From Arthrobacter sp. 135MFCol5.1 (GTDB taxonomy: Bacteria; Actinomycetota; Actinomycetes; Actinomycetales; Micrococcaceae), in NCBI RefSeq assembly GCF_000374865.1, contig NZ_KB895453.1, positions 248,001 to 312,000 of the forward strand: a stretch of DNA of 64,000 nucleotides. The letters are read 5' to 3'. Positions within the stretch are counted from its first letter, which is position 1. Each line of letters begins with the position of its first letter. The notes beneath the pieces are model-generated. The model had not been told where the DNA came from, did no database searches, and saw nothing but the letters and a program-made list of their open reading frames with translations. Positions 49,659 to 58,897 of the stretch are shown here, piece after piece. A program made the position numbers and the translations under genes.

Positions 49659-51407
49659 ATGCTCTGGAAGCTACTCGTTGAATACCTCCGGCCGCACCGG
49701 CCGCTGCTGGCCGCCGTCGTGGTTTTCCAGCTGGCGCAGTCCATCGCGTCCCTGTACCTGCCCACGCTGAACGCGGACATCATTGACCAGGGCGTGGCCC
49801 GGGGCGATACCGGCTACATCCTGTCCACCGGCAGCTTCATGCTGCTGATCACGCTCGCGCAGATCGTGTGTGCCGTCATCGCCGTGTACTTTGGCGCCAA
49901 GGCGGCCATGGGCCTGGGCCGGGACCTGCGCGGCGCCATCTTCGAACGGGTGGGTGAGTTCTCCGAGCAGGAAGTCACCAAGTTCGGGGCGCCCAGCCTC
50001 ATCACCCGCTCCACCAACGACGTCCAGCAGGTCCAGCAGCTGGTGCTGATGTCCGCCACGCTGATGGTTGCCGCGCCCATGCTCAGCATCGGCGGGGTGA
50101 TCATGGCCATCCGCCAGGACGCCCAACTGTCGTGGCTCATTGCGGTGTGCGTCCCGGTGCTGCTGATCGCCGTCGGGCTCATTGTCACCCGGATGGTGCC
50201 GCTGTTCCGCAAGATGCAGGCCCGGATCGACACCGTGAACCGGGTCCTGCGCGAGCAACTCACCGGTATCCGGGTGGTGCGGGCGTTCGTGCGCGAGGAC
50301 ATGGAGACGGAACGGTTCGCCGGTGCCAACACGGACGTCACGGAGGTCGCGTTGCGTGCCGGCCGGCTGATGGCGCTCATGTTCCCCGTGGTGATGCTGG
50401 TCCTGAATATTTCCAGCGTGGCGGTGATCTGGTTCGGCTCGTTCCGGATCGAGGACGGGTCCATGCAGGTGGGCACCCTGATCGCGTTCCTGAGCTACCT
50501 GATGCAGATCCTGATGTCCGTCATGATGGCCACGTTCATGGCGGTAATGATCCCGCGCGCCTCGGTGTCCGCTGACCGCATCGGCGAGGTACTGGGCACC
50601 AGTTCCAGCGTCCTGCCGCCGGAGAACCCGGTCACCAGCGCGGCGTTCGCCGGCAAGCCGCGGCGCGGCGAGCTGGAAATGCGCGACGTCGGGTTCGCTT
50701 ACCCGGGTGCCGACCAGCCCGTCCTTTCCGGGATCAGCTTCACCGCCCGTGCGGGGGAGACCACCGCAATTATTGGCAGCACGGGCTCGGGCAAGACCAC
50801 CCTGGTGAACCTGATGCCGCGGCTGTTCGACGTTACTTCCGGGGCGGTGCTGATGGACGGCGTCAACGTCAGGGACCTGGATCCGGACCTGCTCTGGGGG
50901 CACATCGGCCTGGTGCCGCAGCGGCCGTACCTGTTCTCCGGGACGGTGCGCAGCAACCTGCTGTACGGCAACCCCGACGCCACAGAGGACGAGCTCTGGA
51001 CCGCGCTGGAGATCGCCCAGGCGCGCGACTTCGTGGAGCAGATGGAGGAGGGCCTGGACGCGCCCATCTCGCAGGGTGGCACCAACGTCTCCGGCGGGCA
51101 GCGGCAGCGGCTGGCCATCGCCCGGGCCCTGGTGAAACGGCCCGAGCTCTACATCTTTGACGATTCGTTCTCGTCCCTGGACACCGGCACGGACGCCCGG
51201 CTGCGCCAGGCACTCAAGCGCAACACCGCGGGGGCCACCATGGTGATCATCGCCCAGCGCGTCTCCAGCATCGTGGAAGCGGACCAGATCCTGGTGCTCG
51301 ACGACGGCAGGATCGTTTCGCACGGCACGCACCACGAGTTGCTGGAGACGTCGGAGACGTACCGCGAGATTGTCTCGTCCCAGCTGGCAGCGGAGGAGAC
51401 GGTATGA
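49659..51407 (+). CDS. heterodimeric ABC exporter subunit 1 (degenerate ATP site)
   Basis: A 582-residue exporter half with six membrane segments (residues 1-310) and an ATPase (about 335-575). Walker A is GSTGSGKTT and the signature a normal VSGGQ. Walker B reads YIFDDSFSSLD, with Asp in place of the catalytic Glu. The partner gene has the complementary pattern, so this subunit supplies the degenerate nucleotide site of a heterodimer like TM287/288. ATG at 49659 is six bases after GGAG. It overlaps the second subunit gene (ATGA). Exported substrates in this class are drugs or lipids. Confidence 0.92.
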   Translation: MLWKLLVEYLRPHRPLLAAVVVFQLAQSIASLYLPTLNADIIDQGVARGDTGYILSTGSFMLLITLAQIVCAVIAVYFGAKAAMGLGRDLRGAIFERVGEFSEQEVTKFGAPSLITRSTNDVQQVQQLVLMSATLMVAAPMLSIGGVIMAIRQDAQLSWLIAVCVPVLLIAVGLIVTRMVPLFRKMQARIDTVNRVLREQLTGIRVVRAFVREDMETERFAGANTDVTEVALRAGRLMALMFPVVMLVLNISSVAVIWFGSFRIEDGSMQVGTLIAFLSYLMQILMSVMMATFMAVMIPRASVSADRIGEVLGTSSSVLPPENPVTSAAFAGKPRRGELEMRDVGFAYPGADQPVLSGISFTARAGETTAIIGSTGSGKTTLVNLMPRLFDVTSGAVLMDGVNVRDLDPDLLWGHIGLVPQRPYLFSGTVRSNLLYGNPDATEDELWTALEIAQARDFVEQMEEGLDAPISQGGTNVSGGQRQRLAIARALVKRPELYIFDDSFSSLDTGTDARLRQALKRNTAGATMVIIAQRVSSIVEADQILVLDDGRIVSHGTHHELLETSETYREIVSSQLAAEETV

Positions 51408-53461
51408 GCACGCACCGCGCAGGAACCCGCCCCGCCGGAGCCGGCCCGGGCGGAGGTGTGCCCGCTGGAACCGCAGGTGGCGGCAAAGGCGGCCAGGACG
51501 CCGTCGTACGCATCCCGCGCCCGGCCGGCGGACCCGGACGTGGCGGACCGTTCGCCGGGATGAACGTGCCGGCGGAGAAGGCGATGAACTTCAGCGGCTC
51601 CGCCAAGCGGCTGCTGGCCACCCTGCGGCCGGAACGGCTGTGGCTGATGCTGGTGCTGGTCATGGCCGTGGCGGGCGTGGTGCTGCAGGTGATTGGTCCG
51701 CGGCTGCTGGGTGAGGGCACCAACCTGATCTTTTCCGGCGTGGTGTCCAAGCAGCTGCCGCCGGGCGTGACGCAGGCGCAGCTGATTGCGCAACTGAGGG
51801 CGGCGGGGGAGAACCAGAAGGCGGACATGCTCAGCGCCATGACGCTGACGCCTGGTGCAGGGATCGATTTTGCGGCGCTGGGCAGCGTGCTGACCTGGGC
51901 GCTGGTGCTGTACGTGCTGGCGTCGGCCTTCATGTGGGGGCAGGCGTATGTGCTCAACGGCGTGGTGCAGCGGACGGTGTTCGGGCTGCGCGAGAAGATC
52001 GAGGCGAAGATCAACCGGCTGCCGCTGCGTTATTTCGACTCAATCCAGCGCGGTGAGCTGCTGAGCCGGGTCACCAACGATGTGGACAACATCTCGCAGA
52101 GCCTGCAGCAGTCCATCAGCCAGGCGGTGACCTCCGTGCTGTCCGTGGTGGGCGTACTGGTGATGATGTTCATCCTCTCGCCCACGCTGGCGCTGATCGC
52201 CCTGGTGACCATTCCTTTGACGTTGGGGATCACAGCGCTGATTGCCAAGCGCTCGCAGAAGCTGTTCGTACAGCAGTGGAAGAACACGGGCGAGCTGAAC
52301 GGCCAGATCGAGGAGACCTACACCGGGCATGCGCTGGTGAAGGTGTTCGGCCGGCAGCGCGAGGTGGGGGAGCGGTTCCGGCAGAAGAACGCGGAGCTGT
52401 ATGAGGCGAGCTTCGGTGCCCAGTTCATTTCCGGGCTGATCATGCCGGCCATGACGTTCATCGGGAACCTGGTGTACGTGGGGATCGCGGTGGTGGGCGG
52501 CCTGCAGGTGGCGTCCGGTGCCATGCAGCTGGGCGATGTGCAGGCCTTCATCCAGTACTCGCGCCAGTTCACGCAGCCGCTGGCGCAGCTGGGGTCCATG
52601 GCCAACCTGCTGCAGTCCGGTGTGGCCTCTGCCGAGCGGGTGTTCGAGCTGCTGGATACGGAGGAGCAGTCTGCTGATCCCGTTGGTGCTTCTTTGCAGA
52701 GTCCGGATGGTGCCGGGCGCGGGCGGCTGGTGTTCGAAGATGTGTCCTTCTCCTACTCGCCGGACAAGCCGCTGATTTCCGGGTTGTCCTTGGTGGCGGA
52801 GCCGGGGCAAACGGTGGCAATTGTGGGGCCGACCGGGGCGGGCAAGACCACGCTAGTGAACCTGATGATGCGCTTCTACGAGCTGGACGCCGGGCGGATC
52901 ACGCTGGATGGAGTGGACATCACCACCATGACCCGGGACGATCTGCGCTCGCGGATGGGAATGGTTTTGCAGGATACGTGGCTGTTCGGCGGGACCATCC
53001 GGGACAACATCGCGTACGGCCGGCCCACCGCTTCCTCGGACGAGATCCTGGAGGCGGCGCGGGCCACTTACGTGGACCGGTTCGTGAGGTCGCTGCCCGA
53101 GGGGTACGACACCGTGCTGGATGACGAGGGCGCGAACGTGTCCGCGGGCGAGAAGCAGCTGTTGACCATTGCCCGGGCGTTCCTGGCCCGGCCGTCGGTC
53201 CTGATCCTGGATGAGGCGACGTCCTCGGTGGATACCCGGACCGAGGTGCTGGTGCAGAAGGCCATGAGTGCCCTGCGGTCCGACCGTACGTCCTTCGTGA
53301 TCGCGCACCGCCTGTCCACCATCCGCGACGCCGACCTCATCCTGGTGATGGAGGCCGGGCAGATCGTGGAGCAGGGGAACCACGCGTCACTGCTGGCCGC
53401 CGGCGGGGCATATGCGCGGCTGTACGAGGCCCAGTTCGCGGCGCCCGTGGCGGAGGTTTAG
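51404..53461 (+). CDS. heterodimeric ABC exporter subunit 2
   Basis: A 685-residue exporter half with a 55-residue Gly/Pro/Ala-rich N-terminal extension, six membrane segments (about 65-400, with a long first external loop) and an ATPase (about 440-680). Walker A is GPTGAGKTT and Walker B LILDEATSSVD with the catalytic Glu. The signature is altered to NVSAGEKQ. Together with subunit 1 this gives one functional and one degenerate ATP site. The start overlaps the end of subunit 1 by four bases. Confidence 0.92.
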   Translation: MSTHRAGTRPAGAGPGGGVPAGTAGGGKGGQDAVVRIPRPAGGPGRGGPFAGMNVPAEKAMNFSGSAKRLLATLRPERLWLMLVLVMAVAGVVLQVIGPRLLGEGTNLIFSGVVSKQLPPGVTQAQLIAQLRAAGENQKADMLSAMTLTPGAGIDFAALGSVLTWALVLYVLASAFMWGQAYVLNGVVQRTVFGLREKIEAKINRLPLRYFDSIQRGELLSRVTNDVDNISQSLQQSISQAVTSVLSVVGVLVMMFILSPTLALIALVTIPLTLGITALIAKRSQKLFVQQWKNTGELNGQIEETYTGHALVKVFGRQREVGERFRQKNAELYEASFGAQFISGLIMPAMTFIGNLVYVGIAVVGGLQVASGAMQLGDVQAFIQYSRQFTQPLAQLGSMANLLQSGVASAERVFELLDTEEQSADPVGASLQSPDGAGRGRLVFEDVSFSYSPDKPLISGLSLVAEPGQTVAIVGPTGAGKTTLVNLMMRFYELDAGRITLDGVDITTMTRDDLRSRMGMVLQDTWLFGGTIRDNIAYGRPTASSDEILEAARATYVDRFVRSLPEGYDTVLDDEGANVSAGEKQLLTIARAFLARPSVLILDEATSSVDTRTEVLVQKAMSALRSDRTSFVIAHRLSTIRDADLILVMEAGQIVEQGNHASLLAAGGAYARLYEAQFAAPVAEV

Positions 53462-53608
53462 AAGGCTTAGTGAGGCTCGATTGCTTCGTCCCGTCATATT
53501 TAGAACGTGTCGTTTCAGGCGAATCAATACCGGGTGCAGCGGGCCAGGAAGGGGTTAGGGTGTGGCCCCTGTAGTTTGATATTAATGATCACTAGTTTTG
53601 GGGGAGCA

Positions 53609-55690
53609 GTGCCTGACGATTTTGGCCAGAGCGGAACATTGAGTGATTCACGCGCCCAAGACGAGCCGGTTACGAGCCCGGTGACAGTCAGATTGTGCCA
53701 ACCAAACCAATGGATGAGTGTCGTTGCACTAGGGGATCAGTTCAAGCGATATTTGGGTCTGTATCCCGCCGGAGCGTTGCTCGAAGCCATTCGAGATGAG
53801 CGTGTCATTGGCGCCTTTCGAGGGGGCGAGTTACTCGGGTATGTGCTTTTCGACTTACCTCGATCCGATATTCGCTTAGTTCACCTTTGTGTCGCCACCG
53901 AAAGCAGGGGTCTCGGTATCGCACGAATGCTGGTTGATGACATCGAACGACGTCATCCGGATCGTGATGGTATCCGTTTGAAATGCCGGCGAGATTACGA
54001 AGCCCATAAGATTTGGCCGAAGTTGGGGTTTCAAGCACAGAGTCTTCCGAGGGGGCGCGGTAAACAGAAGGCCGACATGACGGCGTGGTGGCGCGGCTTT
54101 GGCAGCATGGACCTTTTCGCGGCGGCATTGGAGGACGAGGAGCGTATTCTCGCGGTCCTGGATACGAACGTGGTCCTCGACGTCCTTTTGGAAAGAAGCG
54201 ACACCACCGCGCAGTATCTTGGGGCGCCCGGACTTGATAACGAAGTTGTTTTCTGTCTGACGCGCTCGGTCAAGAACGAGCTCGCAAATGTTTCGGACCC
54301 GGGGCACCGACGGAAGGTCATGGATCGCTTGGCCCAGTTCCAAATATTGACTGGCGAACTTGCGGTTTGCGACGAACTGACAACCGAGCTGGTGGCCTCA
54401 GTCGCTCACCGGGAGCTGGAGAAGGACCCTAGCCTTATGAACGATGCTCGGGTCGTAGCCGAGTGCATCGTGGCCGGCGCCTCTGTCATGCTTACAAATG
54501 ACGAGAATGCCACCAAGCTCCTCCGTGGAATTGCCAACACCCACGGACTCGAGATGCTCCATCCCTCGCAGCTAATAGTTGTGATCGACGAGCTGAAGGG
54601 AGTCCGGCGTGACGCACCGGACAGGATTCAGAACACCTCTTTCCTAGTCTCCGCGGCAACCGCTGGCGTCGATAGAGAACTAGACCACATGGTGAGTTCC
54701 TACCTGGGCGAAACCAAAGTCGATTTCGTCAGGCTTCTCAGGTCGAAGGCCACGACCGACGTGCGGATCATTCGTACAGCCGATAGCCTGCTAGCCGATA
54801 GCCTGCTAGCCGATGGCCTGGTGGCTACACACACGCGTGAAGAAGTACTCGACGTGGAGCTTTTACGAGTAAGAAAGTCACCCCTGGGACCTACACTTTT
54901 GAAACAGTTGCTCTACCAATTACGACAGCAGGCTCTCAGTGCTGGGTCGGCGCGGATTGTCATTTCGGATCCCAGTCCCGGTGGCGGAGAAGCGGCTCAC
55001 CAAATACTGGCCGGAGAGGGCGCTCGTCGGATCGAGGGGACATGGACGATTGAAGTCGTGGATGCACAGTTAGGTCTAGAGGACATCATCCGAGGCAGAC
55101 TGGAGTCCTGGGAGCTTGAACCGTGGCTGGAGTCGGAGGTTATCACCTCCAGTGATTTTGCCCGATTGGAACGCGAGCTGTGGCCACTTAAGATTCGGAA
55201 TTCTGCTCTCCACTGCTATGTGGTTCCCATCAGACAGAGCTATGCCAGTGAGCTCCTTGGTTACGATTCGCCTTTGTTGGATAGGGCAGACACGTTAGGT
55301 ATCAGCCGACGTCATGTGTACTACAAGTCCCCAAACTTTCACCCGGAGGGCCCTGGGCGGATACTTTGGTACGTCAGTGGTAGAGGCGGTGGCGTGATTG
55401 TGGCATCGTCGCAGCTCTTGTCGACGCATCAAGCTTCCCCCCGAGCTCTTCATTCGCGATTTCGCAAGTATGGTGTTTGGACTCTACGTGACATCGAAGA
55501 GTCTGCACGGGGAGGATCAGCGGTCGCGCTGCGCTTCGGCGACACTGAAGTCTTCCGACACCACGTGAAGCGCGCAGAAGCCGAATTGATAACAACCAGA
55601 TACGGAAACCAAATTGGAACTGTACCTACTGCCCGGAGAATTTCGGACGACGCCTTCCACGAGATCTACAGCAGAGGGATGAACCGCTGA
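53609..55690 (+). CDS. GNAT-PIN fusion protein of a low-GC island
   Basis: A 693-residue multidomain protein. An N-terminal GNAT acetyltransferase (about residues 25-160) has the acetyl-CoA loop ESRGLGIARMLVDDIE near 98. A PIN nuclease domain (about 180-330) keeps the acidic set: LDTNVVLD (185), VKNELA (224), MNDARVVAE (279) and TNDEN (298). The remaining 360 residues include a second GNAT-like region and a C-terminal WYVSGRGGGVIVAS stretch I cannot assign. The frame opens at 53507; GTG at 53609, ATG at 53588 and TTG at 53641 are possible starts, so the N-terminus is uncertain. Base composition is far lower in GC than both flanks, a sign of transfer. The ASCH gene overlaps its stop. Confidence 0.8.
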   Translation: MPDDFGQSGTLSDSRAQDEPVTSPVTVRLCQPNQWMSVVALGDQFKRYLGLYPAGALLEAIRDERVIGAFRGGELLGYVLFDLPRSDIRLVHLCVATESRGLGIARMLVDDIERRHPDRDGIRLKCRRDYEAHKIWPKLGFQAQSLPRGRGKQKADMTAWWRGFGSMDLFAAALEDEERILAVLDTNVVLDVLLERSDTTAQYLGAPGLDNEVVFCLTRSVKNELANVSDPGHRRKVMDRLAQFQILTGELAVCDELTTELVASVAHRELEKDPSLMNDARVVAECIVAGASVMLTNDENATKLLRGIANTHGLEMLHPSQLIVVIDELKGVRRDAPDRIQNTSFLVSAATAGVDRELDHMVSSYLGETKVDFVRLLRSKATTDVRIIRTADSLLADSLLADGLVATHTREEVLDVELLRVRKSPLGPTLLKQLLYQLRQQALSAGSARIVISDPSPGGGEAAHQILAGEGARRIEGTWTIEVVDAQLGLEDIIRGRLESWELEPWLESEVITSSDFARLERELWPLKIRNSALHCYVVPIRQSYASELLGYDSPLLDRADTLGISRRHVYYKSPNFHPEGPGRILWYVSGRGGGVIVASSQLLSTHQASPRALHSRFRKYGVWTLRDIEESARGGSAVALRFGDTEVFRHHVKRAEAELITTRYGNQIGTVPTARRISDDAFHEIYSRGMNR
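54779..54823 (+). repeat. in-frame 15-bp tandem repeat in the GNAT-PIN gene
   Basis: The unit GCCGATAGCCTGCTA occurs twice exactly (54779-54808) and a third time with changes (54809-54823), encoding ADSLL repeats. It is in frame, so copy-number change would lengthen or shorten the protein without a frameshift. Confidence 0.85.
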
Positions 55691-56127
55691 TGACGTCCGG
55701 AGATAGCCCATCAAAGGCCGTTTTGATGTCGATTAAAACACGATTCGTTAAATCCATTCTTGATGGTTCGAAGACGCACGAGTTGCGACGCAAGGTCCCG
55801 AAGGACGCCGCTGGCATGCGAGTCTTAATATACTCCTCGGGAGTGGACCGAGCTATCACTGTTCATGCCGACGTCTCCGAAGTGGCTATCGGAACACCAG
55901 AAGAAATCTGGCAAAGTCACGCAATGGTATTAGGAGTTACATATAGGGAGTTCTGTGAATATTTTGCGGGCGCGGACGTTGCATACGCACTACGGTTAGA
56001 CAATGTGACTAAGAGCGTGCGACCGGTCACACTTGAACAGCTACGCAATGATTACGGGCTCGAACCACCGCAGAGTTGGCGTTATGTACCTTCCGGTTTG
56101 TACAAGGAACTCGTCATGAACTCATGA
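55690..56127 (+). CDS. ASCH-domain protein
   Basis: A 145-residue ASCH (PUA-like) protein. The diagnostic element SIKTRFVKSILDGSKTHELRR is at about residues 14-34, with strands leading to VLIYSSG and VHADVSEVAIG. ASCH domains bind RNA or modified nucleosides; E. coli YqfB is an N4-acetylcytidine amidohydrolase. The GSKT Lys is present, but the residue two after that Thr is Glu, so YqfB-like chemistry is not assured. The ATG overlaps the GNAT-PIN stop (TGATG); an internal ATG at 55726 is also possible. It shares the low GC content, so the pair travels together. Confidence 0.85.
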   Translation: MTSGDSPSKAVLMSIKTRFVKSILDGSKTHELRRKVPKDAAGMRVLIYSSGVDRAITVHADVSEVAIGTPEEIWQSHAMVLGVTYREFCEYFAGADVAYALRLDNVTKSVRPVTLEQLRNDYGLEPPQSWRYVPSGLYKELVMNS

Positions 56128-56218
56128 TGAAGTTGTGACGGGCAAGAATCTGCTGCTACTTCAGGTCTACGCGACACTCATCTTTTAGGAATGGGGGAAA
56201 GAACTCCCAAAAACCAAA

Positions 56219-56253
56219 GCGGACGACGACGGGTGCCCACCCGCCGTCGTCCG
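56219..56253. terminator. long hairpin between ASCH gene and DUF3100 gene
   Basis: A 17-bp stem with one mismatched pair (56219-56235 with 56237-56253), between converging genes. On its other strand it is nearly identical to the hairpin at 63079-63110 over about 30 bases. Confidence 0.75.
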
Positions 56254-56290
56254 CTCCGCCCAAGCCCCCCAAAAAAGGGGTACTAGAAGC

Positions 56291-57667
56291 TCAGTGCCAC
56301 AACCCCAGCGCGAACTCTGCGATCACAGTGGACAGCAGGAACGACGCCGTGATGGCCACCAGCCCCACCGGGATGATCTTCCAGCCAATGTTCTTCAGCA
56401 GCGGAATGTCCTTGCCCAGGGACAGGCCGGCCAGGGTCAGCATCACGGTGGCGATGGAGAGGAAGTCCACGGTCTTGACCGCCGCGTTCAGCGCCTCGGC
56501 CCCGAAGAACCACGGGCTGGAGATGTACGCGCCGATCGTCGTGATGAACACGATCGCGGAGATCTTCCGGGTGACCTTGGCCAGCGCAATGCTCACCAGG
56601 ACCAGCGCCAGCAGGACCCCATACCCCAGCACAATCGAGAGCGACAGCCCCTTCGCCGCAACAGAAGCAGTTCCAATACCTAGCACCGTCAGCACGGATA
56701 GGGAGAGCCACAGCGGCAGCTTCATCTCGGCCGAGGACTCCGCCACCCGCTCACGGAACAGCCGGTTCTCCTCAGCCTGGGCGGCCTCGCGCTCGGCGTC
56801 GGCAGCAGATACAGCGGGAGCACCAGCACCAGCACCAGCACCAACCACCTCACGGCTCGCTTGCTTCCGCGTCAGCACCCGGTAGAACTTGTCCGCCAGC
56901 GGCAGCGCAATGTAGATGCCCACATACACACCCAGCACCGTGGTGATCAGGTTGGACACGGCGGCCATGCCAAGGACAGCGTCCTGGTCGCCCGGGTACG
57001 CGGCGGTGATGCTCGCGACGGACGCAGCCATCATGGAACCGGACCCCACGCCGGCGCCCATGGCCAGCGCCAGCGGATCGAAGATCTTCCAGTTGGCCAC
57101 CAGCGAGGTCAGCAGCGTGATGAAAACGGCACCGAACAGCGTCCCGAACACATACATGGCAAGCACGCCGCGGTACTGGTCCGAGTCCGGCCCGTACTTC
57201 TCGGACACCATGGCAAACGACGGCTCACGGTCCAGCGAGAACGTGGCACCCACCGTCGCCTTGCCCATCCGCAGCAGCACAGCCAGCGGCAGCGCCAGCA
57301 CGATGGTGCCCAGCAGGTGGCCCACCTCCTGCAGCAGCAGCGCCGGGCCCGCCTTCAACAGGGTGGGCAGGCTGGGGCCGATGTTGAACGCCAGCCGCGC
57401 CACCAGCAACAGCACGGCCACGCCCACCAGCGCCGCCGCCACCCGCTGCAGGTCGATGCCCAGCGGCTTGAACTTCTGGATGGACACCAGCAGGCCCAGG
57501 ATCAGGCCCCACACCATGGGGAAAATGATGATGGCGCCGATGCCCAGGTCGATCTTCGCCTGCCCGATGAACTGGACGGCGAGGGCAATCACGAACGCCA
57601 AAGCGGCAATGGGGATGGTCAGCCTGGTGCCGGCCTTATCGGTCCTGGCTGTTGTGACAGTGCTCAT
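56291..57667 (-). CDS. DUF3100 membrane protein, putative transporter
   Basis: A 458-residue membrane protein of the DUF3100 family with about eleven hydrophobic segments and an acidic, charged central loop (about residues 270-310, AEREAAQAEENRLFRERVAE). The motifs ALAMGAGVGSGSMMAA near 205 and the long Ile/Leu-rich segments suggest a transporter. The ATG at 57667 overlaps the stop of the M20 hydrolase gene (ATGA). Last gene of a five-gene operon. Coupling to a peptidase-like hydrolase suggests import of an N-acyl or amide-linked compound; no function is established. Confidence 0.78.
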   Translation of the reverse strand: MSTVTTARTDKAGTRLTIPIAALAFVIALAVQFIGQAKIDLGIGAIIIFPMVWGLILGLLVSIQKFKPLGIDLQRVAAALVGVAVLLLVARLAFNIGPSLPTLLKAGPALLLQEVGHLLGTIVLALPLAVLLRMGKATVGATFSLDREPSFAMVSEKYGPDSDQYRGVLAMYVFGTLFGAVFITLLTSLVANWKIFDPLALAMGAGVGSGSMMAASVASITAAYPGDQDAVLGMAAVSNLITTVLGVYVGIYIALPLADKFYRVLTRKQASREVVGAGAGAGAPAVSAADAEREAAQAEENRLFRERVAESSAEMKLPLWLSLSVLTVLGIGTASVAAKGLSLSIVLGYGVLLALVLVSIALAKVTRKISAIVFITTIGAYISSPWFFGAEALNAAVKTVDFLSIATVMLTLAGLSLGKDIPLLKNIGWKIIPVGLVAITASFLLSTVIAEFALGLWH

Positions 57668-58890
57668 GATGCGCCTTCCTGGGTGAAAGTACGACGGCGG
57701 TACGCCGCTTGGGTGAAGCGTTGACGTTGGGAGGGGGTTGAGGCAGCCGCGGCAACTGTCCAGGCCAGCGCGGTGCCGGCCTCGAACATCACCCCGTACG
57801 CCTGCGGAGTGTCCGCCAGGGCGGCGAACGCGTGCGAATGGATGGGAACGTCCGCACCGGGAATGCTCAGCCACGGGTGCAGGGACGGGATGACCTGGGA
57901 GATGTTGCCCATGTCCGTGGAACCGCCGCTCAGGCCTGCCGCAGGGGAGGTGTCCTTGCCGAACGCGTCCATCGCCGCCGTCCAGTGCGCGGCGAGGTCG
58001 TCATCCTGGATCAGCGGCTCGTACAGCGGTTCGGTGTCCTCGAACACCAGCGTGGTGCCGGTGGCCAGCGCCGCCCCTTCGAAGCAGCGCCGCACCCGCA
58101 CCAGCAGCGCCTCGAACTCGGGCAGGGTGAAGGCCCGGCACTCGAATTCCACCACGGCTTTCTCCGGAATGACGTTGGTGACGTGGCCGGCCTCCGCCAC
58201 AAAGCAGGCGATCCGGTGGTCGGACGGGATCTGTTGGCGCAGCAGCCCGATCGCCACCTGGCTCAGCACCGCCGCATCGGCGGCGTTGACTCCCAGGTGC
58301 GGGGCCGCAGCCGCGTGAGCGGCCTTGCCGGTGAACGTCGCCTTGTAGCGGCCCACGGCCTGGGCGCTGGTCCCGGCTGGGTTGTAGGTGACCCCGTCCT
58401 GGACCGGGTGGACCATCAATGCCAGCCCCACGCCGTCGAACGCTCCCTGCTCCAGCATCAGCGCCTTGCCGCCGCCGTGCTCCTCCGCGGGGGTGCCGAT
58501 GGCCTTGAGCGTGATGCCCAGCTCGTCCACGTACGGCTGCAGCGCAAGGGCCGCGGCCACCGACGCGCCGGCGATCAGGTTGTGCCCGCAGGCGTGCCCG
58601 ATTCCCGGCAGCGCGTCGTATTCCACGCAGAGCGCCACGGTCAGGTCGCCGCTGCCGGCGGTCGCCGTGAAGGCGGTGGGCAGCCCGGCGCTGCCGTGCT
58701 CCACCTCGAAGCCGCCCTCAGCCAGCAGCGCGGTGATGGCCTCGGCAGACTTCACTTCCTCGAAGGAGAGTTCCTTGAAGCCGTGGATGTCCTTGGCCAG
58801 CGCCTCCACGCGGGGTTTCCAGCGTTCGACGCCGTCCGCCAGGGCAGTGCGCAACGCACCTGCGGCGGGGGTTGTGTCAGTCGTGTGCAC
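57664..58890 (-). CDS. M20-family amidohydrolase (AbgB/IAA-amino acid hydrolase-like)
   Basis: A 408-residue M20D-type metalloenzyme. Zinc ligands are visible in GIGHACGHN near residue 92 and EEHGGGK near 127, a further His in MVHPVQDG near 148 and SHAFAAL near the C-terminus. The dimerisation domain lies about 165-285. Members cleave N-acyl amino acids, p-aminobenzoyl-glutamate or auxin conjugates. The start is GTG at 58890, with AGGAG close upstream. It lies eight bases after the aldehyde dehydrogenase gene and overlaps the DUF3100 gene. Confidence 0.88.
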   Translation of the reverse strand: MHTTDTTPAAGALRTALADGVERWKPRVEALAKDIHGFKELSFEEVKSAEAITALLAEGGFEVEHGSAGLPTAFTATAGSGDLTVALCVEYDALPGIGHACGHNLIAGASVAAALALQPYVDELGITLKAIGTPAEEHGGGKALMLEQGAFDGVGLALMVHPVQDGVTYNPAGTSAQAVGRYKATFTGKAAHAAAAPHLGVNAADAAVLSQVAIGLLRQQIPSDHRIACFVAEAGHVTNVIPEKAVVEFECRAFTLPEFEALLVRVRRCFEGAALATGTTLVFEDTEPLYEPLIQDDDLAAHWTAAMDAFGKDTSPAAGLSGGSTDMGNISQVIPSLHPWLSIPGADVPIHSHAFAALADTPQAYGVMFEAGTALAWTVAAAASTPSQRQRFTQAAYRRRTFTQEGAS

Positions 58891-58897
58891 GGGTCTC

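Noticed and set aside
49671..51335. A 554-codon open frame antisense to ABC exporter subunit 1
   Set aside because: His/Asp/Gln-rich composition typical of an antisense shadow; the sense strand has full ABC motifs.
55690..56127. Assigning the ASCH protein as an N4-acetylcytidine hydrolase
   Set aside because: The motif Lys is present, but the position that I align with the YqfB catalytic Thr is Glu, so the activity cannot be claimed.
53462..56290. Transposon or integrase borders of the low-GC island
   Set aside because: No transposase, integrase, tRNA or obvious direct repeat was found on either side; foreign origin rests only on composition.
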